From: Vibrio sp. HI00D65
GTDB taxonomy: Bacteria; Pseudomonadota; Gammaproteobacteria; Enterobacterales; Vibrionaceae
Assembly: GCF_001635455.1 (NCBI RefSeq)
Contig: NZ_LWEH01000011.1
Location: 62,001 to 126,000, forward strand
DNA: 64,000 bases
Direction: 5' to 3'
Part shown: positions 10,166 through 19,700 of the stretch, piece by piece
Layout of the letters: every line of letters starts with the position of its first letter
How positions within the stretch are numbered: position 1 is the first letter of the stretch
Notes under the pieces: generated by a model
What the model saw: only the letters and a program-made list of their open reading frames with translations
Databases searched by the model: none
What the model was told of the DNA's origin: nothing
Translations under genes and position numbers: made by a program

Positions 10166-10909
10166 ATGTTTAAGAAATTAAAGGCCTCGCTAGGCATAGG
10201 TGCAGCTCAGGTCGATACCGTCTTAGACAATATTGACGTTTTCCAAGGTGGCGAGTTGTCTGGTAACGTTCACATTATTGGTGGTGATGTTGAGCAACAA
10301 ATCGACATGATTAACTTGGTTCTCAACACAGAAGTGAAGGTGGAAACAGAAGACAGCACTAGCTACGAAACCTTTTCACTCGGTCGTATTCAAGCTGTAG
10401 AGCCGTTTGTGATTCAACCCGGTGAAACTAAGTTGGTGCCATTTCACCTTAAACTGAACGATGAAACGCCAGTGACGGCATTGAACGCAAAAATGAATCA
10501 GTGCCATGTTTGGGTAGAAACCAACCTAGATATCGGCTTCGCAATTGATCCTAAAGACCGTGATTTTATCTCCGTTCACCCATTGCCAACAGTCGCGAAA
10601 ATCATTCAAGGTGTTGAAGCTTCGGGCATGACAATGGTGAAAGCAGACGTAGAGAAGGGCTACTTGAAAGGGAATACCTTCGCTTCACGTTCGGGTTGTT
10701 ACCAAGAGATTGAATTTCGTAGCGGCGGCTTCGTGAATAATAAAGAAATCGAACTGTCGTTTATTGTAGATGGCTCTATGGTGCACTGCTTAGTCGAAAT
10801 TGACCGTTCACTGAGCTTCCGCGGTGACCAATACATCTCATTCAGCCTGCCAGCAAACGCGGCTGACTCTGACATTCGCACTGCAGTCTCAAGAATTTTG
10901 AGTGCGTAA
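10166..10909 (+). CDS. Spo0M-like arrestin-fold protein
   Basis: 247 residues, soluble, no signal peptide. The start MFKKLKASLGIGAAQVDTVL and the following beta-rich sequence (GGELSGNVHIIGGDVEQQID, PFVIQPGETKLVPFHLKL) match the sporulation-control protein Spo0M family, an arrestin-like beta-sandwich. In Bacillus the protein affects sporulation; in non-sporulating proteobacteria the role is unknown and may involve stress or membrane-associated scaffolding. An AAAGAGAAAGGAT ribosome site precedes the start. It stands alone with its own terminator, divergent from hutC. Confidence 0.8.
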   Translation: MFKKLKASLGIGAAQVDTVLDNIDVFQGGELSGNVHIIGGDVEQQIDMINLVLNTEVKVETEDSTSYETFSLGRIQAVEPFVIQPGETKLVPFHLKLNDETPVTALNAKMNQCHVWVETNLDIGFAIDPKDRDFISVHPLPTVAKIIQGVEASGMTMVKADVEKGYLKGNTFASRSGCYQEIEFRSGGFVNNKEIELSFIVDGSMVHCLVEIDRSLSFRGDQYISFSLPANAADSDIRTAVSRILSA

Positions 10910-10961
10910 TTGCCTCTCTGTTAGTCGTCGCTCTGTCTATTAACAGTGATAATACGATTTC

Positions 10962-10990
10962 AAAGCCGAACTTAACTGTTCGGCTTTTTT
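10962..10990 (+). terminator. Rho-independent terminator after spo0M-like gene
   Basis: Ten-base arms AAAGCCGAAC / GTTCGGCTTT followed by seven T's, 52 bases after the stop. The rest of the spacer to 11372 holds only a possible 3' remnant near 11019-11087. Confidence 0.85.
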
Positions 10991-11372
10991 TATTCCATCA
11001 CCTTCTGTTTAATTAGATTCACCACTGGTGCCGATAAGCCAATTGAAAGGCCACATCGGTCGAGTTGTCCATATTGAAGATATTCTCAATGATGGATACC
11101 CTCTACTGGCGAGCGTTGCATCACATAGCTGTAGCCAAAAATTATTTCAATGTTTGTTTGTTAAAGTTGGTTGTCACCATATTTAGCACCTTTGTACCAT
11201 TTAGTCTTAATGTGCAATTCGTGACTGACGATGAATGTTTTTTGCAAACTCTATTCATAAACAAGCTAGAATTGATAGTGTTGTAAATAAAGAATAAGGT
11301 TTCATTTCTGATTAAAGCAAAGCGTGTAACATGTTCGGTATTTTCCTACTCTATTACAGAAGGTATGTTCTT

Positions 11373-12824
11373 ATGAGAAGATTCTCTTCGACACACTTTA
11401 AAGCTTGCTTCTCAACGCTATTATTTACTGTTTGCTCACACTCAGTGTTCGCTAATGGTGACCTGAAAATTAATGACGGTGAGCATATAGAAGCAGGGAA
11501 GTACCCATATTTTTCAGCTTTAACCCTTGATTACGTGGATTATGACTTTCCATCAAGAGTTAACTGTGGCGGTGTCATTATTGCAGGTCGGTATTTTTTG
11601 TCTGCTACCCATTGCTTTGCAGAAGGTGATAGTCCAGACCCATGGTGGTATGGAAAGCTGCCAGGACAACAATTTCCAAAAGAAGGTAAATTGCGTTTAA
11701 GTGCAAATATAGTTGTTGGTTTGGAAAAGGTTGCTTCTGATAATAAAAAGCCTGAAATATTTACTCAGGTAGTGAATATTTCGGGAGAAAGCAGTCAATG
11801 GGGAGACGATGACTGGATGTATAATAAAGATATCATCGTCCTTGATTTAGAAAATTACATTAACAAAGGCTTGGTGCTCGATAAAGCCGTTTATCTAGGA
11901 AACTATGAGGCTATGATCGACAAACAACCTGCCCGAGTTATGGGGTTCGGCAATACTCTCTGTTTGTCTGGGGACTGTAGCGACTTCTCAGATGACCCAC
12001 GCCCCTCAGACTATTTGCTACAAACAACGGTTTCTTTAGAACGCGATTGTAAACTTAAACCCTATGAAATCCCGACAGATTTGGATTGGTGGCCGAGTAG
12101 TATGGACGAATTGGTCTGCTCAAAAAGCAACAAGTTTAGTTATGATGATAATGTGGGCTACAGTAATGCAAACCATGGTGACTCCGGTGGTCCTATAGTG
12201 GTAGAACAAAATGGAATTGATTTAACTTATGGAGTTACGCATGCGGGGATATACCAAGCTGATAGCTCTCCATCTTCTACCAATAGAGTTGTTCTGTACC
12301 AAGCGTTCACTAAACAGGTTATTAAACAGATGGCTCCATTTATAAACTCTTGGAACGGGCCTACCCTAATCAAAGTCAGTGAGATTGGTAAAGGAACTAC
12401 CTTTACTATTCAAAATTTAACCCCTGATCCTGTGAATCTTTTGGATGATAGTAATGTGTATAGCAGTGACAATATCACTATGTATCCAGATTCAGATTGT
12501 AACAAAGAGGTAGACCCTTTTGAGCGCTGTGAACTAACCTTTACTCTTGATAAAGATCAAGATGGTCTTATTGAACTGAAAACTCCAAAAAATACGCTGA
12601 CTATTGCTGTAAAATATGAACCTGCAAGCTCGTCGAATGAGAATCTTAAGCCCCTTAATCCAACAAATGTTAAGCCCCTTAATCCAACAGAGGGTAGTGA
12701 GGTTGGTGGTGGTGAAGCGAGTGGCAATGGTAGTGGCGGTGGTTTAAGTGTCTATGTCTTGTTTTTCCTTCTTATGACCTATTTTCTTCGTTCTTCATTT
12801 TCTAAATTGGAAGACAGAAAATGA
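11373..12824 (+). CDS. Secreted chymotrypsin-fold protease, atypical specificity pocket, GlyGly-CTERM-like tail
   Basis: 483 residues from the ATG at 11373, preceded by AGAAGGT; an in-frame ATG 14 codons earlier lacks a ribosome site. A signal peptide ends at SVFA. The S1-fold triad is H80 (SATHC), D153 (NKDIIVLD) and S271 (GDSGGP). The residue six before the serine, which is Asp in trypsins, is Asn here (N265) and the usual adjacent cysteine is absent, so trypsin specificity is unlikely. Before the tail a PLNPT motif is repeated (LKPLNPT-N-VKPLNPTEG). The end has a glycine-rich stretch, a hydrophobic segment and basic residues, like a degenerate GlyGly-CTERM signal. It lies upstream of the toxin island on the same strand, separated by 880 bases. 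Confidence 0.82.
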   Translation: MRRFSSTHFKACFSTLLFTVCSHSVFANGDLKINDGEHIEAGKYPYFSALTLDYVDYDFPSRVNCGGVIIAGRYFLSATHCFAEGDSPDPWWYGKLPGQQFPKEGKLRLSANIVVGLEKVASDNKKPEIFTQVVNISGESSQWGDDDWMYNKDIIVLDLENYINKGLVLDKAVYLGNYEAMIDKQPARVMGFGNTLCLSGDCSDFSDDPRPSDYLLQTTVSLERDCKLKPYEIPTDLDWWPSSMDELVCSKSNKFSYDDNVGYSNANHGDSGGPIVVEQNGIDLTYGVTHAGIYQADSSPSSTNRVVLYQAFTKQVIKQMAPFINSWNGPTLIKVSEIGKGTTFTIQNLTPDPVNLLDDSNVYSSDNITMYPDSDCNKEVDPFERCELTFTLDKDQDGLIELKTPKNTLTIAVKYEPASSSNENLKPLNPTNVKPLNPTEGSEVGGGEASGNGSGGGLSVYVLFFLLMTYFLRSSFSKLEDRK

Positions 12825-12873
12825 TAAAGTACCTAAACAGTAAACACAGGGTTCAGTAGATTAGTTCAAAATA

Positions 12874-12903
12874 TATGGGGCTCAGTCGAGCAAGAGTCCC
12901 ATA
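12874..12903 (+). terminator. Probable terminator after third protease
   Basis: TATGGGGCTC pairs with GAGTCCCATA (one mismatch) around a 10-base loop and is followed by a T/C-rich run. The 12904-13704 spacer is AT-rich, especially after 13200, and shows no convincing gene; the sequence ATTGGGGAA(A/T)GC occurs twice (near 13413 and 13486). Confidence 0.5.
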
Positions 12904-13704
12904 ACTTTCTTCTTACTTATAATAGGTATTTACGAGTATCCTCTTCTGAATTTTTCCTCTTCCCGATACGCTCCCTTATCTTGCGTTTATGATTTCAGCG
13001 GCTCCGTCTTTATGCTGGATACTACATGCCTTGTTTGTAGTGAGACACTAGCAGATAAGTTGAGATTTACTTTTGCTTTCAAGCCTTATTCCGATTCATC
13101 GTTATTCTTTACATCGATACAGAGCCTCTTTAAATATAGAGCCGTAGATATTACCTGATGGTATTTATCATTCCGCTATTGTCCTATGCTTTAGAGTCAT
13201 TACTGATTCATTTCCCCATCTCACCAATGTTCTAAATATCATAAAGTTTTAGATCGCATGAGTTGAAAAAGGTCCAACTGATTTAGGAAAAAACGCCTAT
13301 TTATATAGATTTTTCCGAGTCTTATTCATTTGAAATGATAATTAGCAAGGTATTACGCTTCTAAATAATGATTGTATTTATGTCTGAAAAACTATCATAT
13401 TTTCATTCCTTATTGGGGAAAGCCTGCATACATAAATTTTTAAAATTCGCGCAGTACGTTGTAACTTCTCTTACTTTGACTATATTGGGGAATGCAGATT
13501 TTTATGGTTTTTTTGTACCACCTACAACCTAAATTCTGATTAAACCTTATGTATTATTTTCGTTTAAATTTACATTATTTTAATTATTTTTCTTTTATCC
13601 TTCATTTTTGGTGCTTGAAATTAAATATACTCAAAATTTATTGATTGATTACCAATGGTTTGTTAGTTATATAAATCAAATTGCATTTTATAAATTAAAC
13701 CATT

Positions 13705-16700
13705 ATGAGAAAAAAACTATTAACGACAGCATTGGCGTCGGCCTTTATTAGTCCTTACTCGCTATCTAGTGAAGAGGGGAATGATATCCACATTTCAAAT
13801 TCAGTTTATTCTTCATCGACTTTTGAAGAAAGGCAGTATCAAGTGGGATTTAACGCCTTTCTAAGTGCAATGCGTAGTACGCGTGATTCAATCTTAAACA
13901 GTCCAGCAAACAGGCGGCTGGTATCGGATATCAAATCAACGTTGAGTAAAGAAGGGCATTGGACAGTTGGGGCTCGCCAGCAGTACATCTTGTTAAAGTC
14001 GAATGTACATCAAGACTTTTATGACGCTTACTCTTCAGCAAAACCTCCTGTTTTAACACCTCTAAATACCGAAGAGAGTGAAGGTGTTTATCAAATGTTG
14101 CGTCAACTTGACGAGTCTAGTGCTGGGTTAAATATTAACATCCAGGGCTTCAACGAACGCCCCATAGCTGAAGTATCCAAGGCTAGTTTTATCAGCAGCG
14201 CGACTTCTGCCCGTTTTATTCCGGAAACGTTTTATTCCGAGCCAGAATCGCAGTCTCTTTTTACGTCTCGAATTACCCTCAATTTTACCAAAGAGTACTT
14301 ACCGCAAGTGATTAGCGCTTTCGGCCATTTGTACTCTGGTGAAGTCGCAGATGTAGTCAGGCAGGCGAAAATTATGGCGCCGGCATATTTTGGCTCATTG
14401 ACGGACCAAGCTGTGTTGTATATTGAGGGCGCGGACATCAACAATGCTCAACGAGTCATCGACTTTTTAGCGCAACGTATCCCGGAACAAGCTTGGGTTG
14501 AACACACCCCATTGGGTATGGTTTCACTTGCTAAAGGCCGAAATTATTCTGAAAGCTCACGTTTTGCTTTCTCCAGCCACGGTGGTGCAAGAGCGGTTGT
14601 TGCGACTGATGCGATTCTTGAAAACTTATTTGGTGGTGAGAGTCTAGCGGTTTTGCTACCAGAGGCGCTAAGCGCTCATGGTTATGATTCTTCTCGTATT
14701 CCTTTGCTCGACTCTGCTTTTGATTATAAATCTGAGCAAATGGACTCTATGACAGCGGCTGCTGATTTCATCCGTGATCCCCAACGATTCCTCAAAGAGC
14801 ATACTCTTGATGTTACGCCTCTTATGGGTAAATACTCGCTTCATAAAGGCAAACCACTAATGCAATCAGGGACTGATGGTTACCAATTGGGGTTTGAGAA
14901 TACCCAATTTTCCAGAAGTAACAAATTGCGAGTTATCGGTGAGCCTTTACTCGACAATATGCCCTCATTCATTGATATTGCTAAGTCTGCCAGAGTCGGC
15001 CAGGTTTTAGTGGCGGCCTCCAACAATGGAGGAACGATTGTTGTGGTCGATCAAGACGCTGATCACTATCGCATTTACTTTGACAAGCGTCCGCACGCCT
15101 ACGTTCTGTACGATAATGTTGTTGCATTGCGAGATTTAAGTTCAGGGTATCGCATTGGAGATGTGACCAAGTTTGATAAAGGACTCGATGTTACCTTCTT
15201 TGTTTATAATGACAAAGGTTGGCAAAGCGTCGTACAGAAGCAGTCATTCAATAGTTTTAGTGATTTAGAGGTTCGCCGTACGGGCTCCACAACGGCGGTG
15301 TCTTTTATGCCAGTCGGTGAAAACTTAACTCAACTGTTTGAGCAAAATCGTACAAGCCTGCAGAAAGAGGTACTTGAGCTGGCAAAAAGGTTTGGTTTGT
15401 CTACGGCTCAGATTGAAGACCTCCCTTATGACCCAATGGAAGCGAAAGTGCTAGAAACGCACTCAAGCTTAAAGCGGTGGAATGAGCTGAGAACTCAACT
15501 CACTAAGAAGATCTCAGCGCAGAGAAAATCGCTTGCTAGACAAAGAATTGCTGAGCTCGCCAAGTTAAAACTACCCGGTAACTCAAATAACGCACAATCG
15601 ATGAAGAAGCTATCGTTACTGCGTGCCAGCTTGTTGGAGCTAGACAACAACTCTCAATCAATGATTACCTTGTCTGAGCAGGTCGATCAGATGTGGCTGA
15701 ACCTACAGCAAAAGTCAGAAAGTGGCCTAGGGCAGCTCATTGTTACAGACAACAGCCTAAGGACTGGCAATTTTGATAAGAGCCAAATACACCAACGTTT
15801 CTTGGTAAAAGAGAGAGCAATAAAAGATCTATCAGGCAGTAAAAAAGCCGCTTACGAGGACGGGTATAATAATTTTGAAGCGATTTGGCTTCCTGATTAC
15901 GACGAGTCAATGACTCTGACGCAAAAGCAGTTATTGCTATTGGGGTCTAATGATCTCGATGCTCGGCAGCAAGGAGCGCTAATTAGGCGAATCAGCAATC
16001 AAATTACCAAAGAGAACATCACTAAGAACTTAGATTTTACCGCTAAGTTTAATCGAGAAATGTCTCGTTTAGGTGGTCGAGTTGTCGCGAGCCTACCTCA
16101 AGGGTTTGTGCTGACGCTGATGGGTGATGGTAGTGGGCGTTGTTACCCTCTGGTACGCGCGATGTCTGTTGCGATCTCTAGGGGTACAGAGTCTATCCGA
16201 AACTTTTCTGACAAGCTGTTTATCGGTGCTGCAAACCCACATGATGCGGAAAGCCATTTCTTGTTAGATGCACTTCGCAACCTGCACTCGAATTATGAGG
16301 CAAGAGAAAGCAGCCAAATGATCGGCCAACTCGATATTGCGGGCATTATAGCGGCTGTAGAACGTGGTCTCTCGGAGCAAGGACAAGTTTCACTAGCGGT
16401 CAATACGAGTACACATTCGGTTGGTGTTGCTGCGATTAATGATATGGGACAGAAACGTTTTTACTTCTATGATCCTAACTTTGCAGCTGTTGAATTTTCT
16501 TCGTTGAAATCTCTCAAAAAAGCGTTAGAAGCACATTTTGTGGTGCATGAGATGGCGGAATTCTACCTATCACTGGGGACCAAAGCTAACCCTGAATTCA
16601 ACGTGCTAGCAATTGATACATCCAAAATGTCTCTAGTAGAAATTTTACCTGGTCAGCAGGTTTTCGACCTCTCTTCTGCAGAGCCGCTTAGCCCGGTGAG

Positions 16701-19700
16701 AGATGGAGACTCTATCGTTACTTTGAGCGACGAGGATTCCATTGTCACTATTGATGATGATGCATCTATCATGACGATTGACGATGATGAGTCTATTATC
16801 GTTTTAGAAAACTCAGAGAGTAAAGCACAACAGGATATCGCTCTGAGAATGAATCTAACTAAAGTCAAAGCTTATGAGCATGCCAGCTTATTATCCAGCG
16901 CGATAGAACGTGCGAAGACTCAGTATCGATTGCCAGAGGAGTGGTTGCCAGTAATAGGGAGCATTGAGGAGTCATCTCCCGGATATTCCGCTATCACTTT
17001 TGTTTCACCAGATGGGGTAATGGAACAAAGGGTACAAATTCAAGGGCGAGAGTTGATCCAAGTTAGTGAGTATCTCCATGAGCAATATGCCAACGTTAAG
17101 GCTCGCTTTGATCTTCGCACTGGCCAACGTGTTCCAACCTTTGAATTTGAAGACGTACAAGGATTCGATGGTTTGAATGCAGGTTTCGCGGTTCAGTCGG
17201 TTATCACTTGGTTTCAAAACGAAAAAAGAAGCGAAATCTCGGGTGAGAAAAGTAGTGCCTTACAGAAAGCACTGGAGATTCACAGCTACGTTATGGCAGG
17301 ACAGATCTCCCATGGCCTTCTGATGGATGCTCAGCACATGGTAAATTTATTTAAGGTTGCCGTAGCTACCGATGCTGAGCTTGTAAACGCTACAGTAAAC
17401 AGCCTATCAGGCATTGCGAACCAGGGCGTTGGATTGGTATTTGGTGCTGTGAATGTCAGTTTGAGCGCTTATGAACTTGCCCATGCGCAGAATGCTCAAC
17501 AACAAGCAATCTTCGGAACTCAACTTGGTTTTAATGCGGTCGGCACTGTGATCGGCGGAGCCGCTTTGGGGGCTGGTATTGCAGAAGCTTCTACGACTGC
17601 TTTAGTACTGGGAGAAGCTGGAGCTATCGTCGGTGGTTTAGGGGTAGGCTTTACTGCATTAGCTGAAGCGTTTGGTGATATTGCGATGGATGCGCAACAA
17701 GTAGGGCACTACTTCTATCAAGTCGACAATGCTTACCGTGAAGGTGGATACCGTTATGATGCTGAGAAGAATGTTTTGTTGCCAATTCCTGGCGCGGTCA
17801 TTAACCAAATTGATTTATCAAACGGCCAAATGGAGCTTGGTAGCCAAGCCCTTTACTCTTCTAAGCACGGTAAAACCGGATCCGGTTGGTTGAACTACTT
17901 CTTTTGGGCGGGCGATCTACCAAAAGCATTGAGAGACAAGTCTAAGGCTTTACCGCTAAGAGAGCGACTAGGCTATGGCTCGTACGTTGGTATCGATTCT
18001 CACAGCTCCACACTAGTGCTACCCGCAACAGGCAAGTCGTACATTGATTATGACTATGAAATCCTACCAGGCTCGACCACTAGGAACGACCAAGGATTCA
18101 GTATATTAAGATCGCTTGAAACGCATCTTGATTTCGACTTCGACTTTTACGTTTTCCCATCGGAATATGTCATACGCACTATGCGAGAGCAGTTCGTTCC
18201 GCACACTGTATCCGTAAAGCTGGGAGATATGGAGCGTATTGTCGTCACGCCAGAGGTTAAAGAGCTTGGTTTGAGAAAGCTGACTTACCATTTGAGTGCT
18301 GAATCGGGTAAACAAGAATTGATCGTACAGCCGCACGCGAAGTTCGTACTTTCAGAAGACTCTGCAGCATCGGTCAAGTGGGTGGTTGACGCGAGAGCTA
18401 TTAAGGGAGCCACACCTGAAGTAACGAATGAAGTGTTGAAAATTGGCACCGTCACCCTGGATATCTCCTCGTTGAGCGAGTCAGTTGTCGAAGTATTTAC
18501 AGACCAAGGTGAAATCTGGCAGGTGGAAGACTTAACACTGTCGTTGATCGCGACAGACGCTCAAAAAGACGAGAGCAGCTCTCATGTGATTGAGCACCTT
18601 GAAGCGTTAGCTGAAAAGCATCAGCTTCTTGGTGATTATGTTGTTATCAATAATTATGAAGAAGCCGGAGAACCTCTTGGTACCGCTTATTACGACATTA
18701 ATAATGATCGTGTGATAGTGAGCCGCGATGTTTCTGTTGAACTCTCGCAGCAAGCGCAATTGCTAACGGCAACCAGTGATGAAGCTTGGCTGTTTAATCA
18801 GCAGTATGGCTTATTATGGAAAGTTGATATTGCCACTGGCGAGATGACGGGCTTTTACACGTTATTCCAGCCGTCTAGGCCTTCTATCTCTGTCAGCTTC
18901 AATGCTTGGACGGAGGCGAACGTTGTTCATGTTGCAGCCACGTACCATATGCCTGATCAGTCGCAAATCAAATATCTGTACCGTTTAACAGAAGGTGGAT
19001 TAATGCTGACAGACATTCATGGCAATGAACGGTTGTATCAAGCTCTGGTTGCGCCAGTCGATTCGGCTCACAGACGTTTAATCACGGATTCCATGAGTTC
19101 GAGCGAATTTGCACCATTTGACCTTTCGGTTTACGAGAAAATGCCTACACAACTGGCTGATACCATTGAAGTTGCCGTTGAAGGTGAAACCCCAGTGTGG
19201 AGCATTATTGGCAAAGAAAAGGCAACAGTCGTGAGTACGTTACCTGCTATGGAAGAGCTCAAGTTGCTGCTTGTGGATGGGAATGTCGCGTATTTCTATA
19301 GTGAGAAAGAACAATCTATTTATCTTCAAAAAGAGGGACGAATTAAAAACGTTACTCTAAAAGAAGGTGACAAGGTTACTGCCCAGGAGCATGTCTATAT
19401 CGCGAGTGACAATGGCGAAATTCATGTGTTAACGCCTGAGGGGACGCAAAGCCTGATCGCAATTAACCAGCAATGGATGGAGCAGTATCAGTACAACTGG
19501 CAAGATACGTTGGTGGCCAAATTTAACGGCACCAAACATCAGCTTATGATTTTTGGATTGTCAGATTTTGATGGTAAAGCTCTGAAAGCGTGGTATCTGC
19601 CGTCAAGTGAGCAGTTTGTTTTAATACCAAACCAATGGAGCGATAAGCAACTAAAACTGGTTGGTAAGAAAGACGACCAATCTGTTTGGCTGTTTGAGCC

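Noticed and set aside
11065..11286. 73-codon plus-strand frame between the Spo0M-like gene and the third protease
   Set aside because: No ribosome site, unlikely composition, and it covers the antisense of a more plausible decayed fragment.
13705..14200. Glycosyltransferase domain at the toxin N-terminus, as in TcdB or LifA
   Set aside because: No DxD-containing glycosyltransferase signature was found; the region reads as HopA1-like or unassigned.
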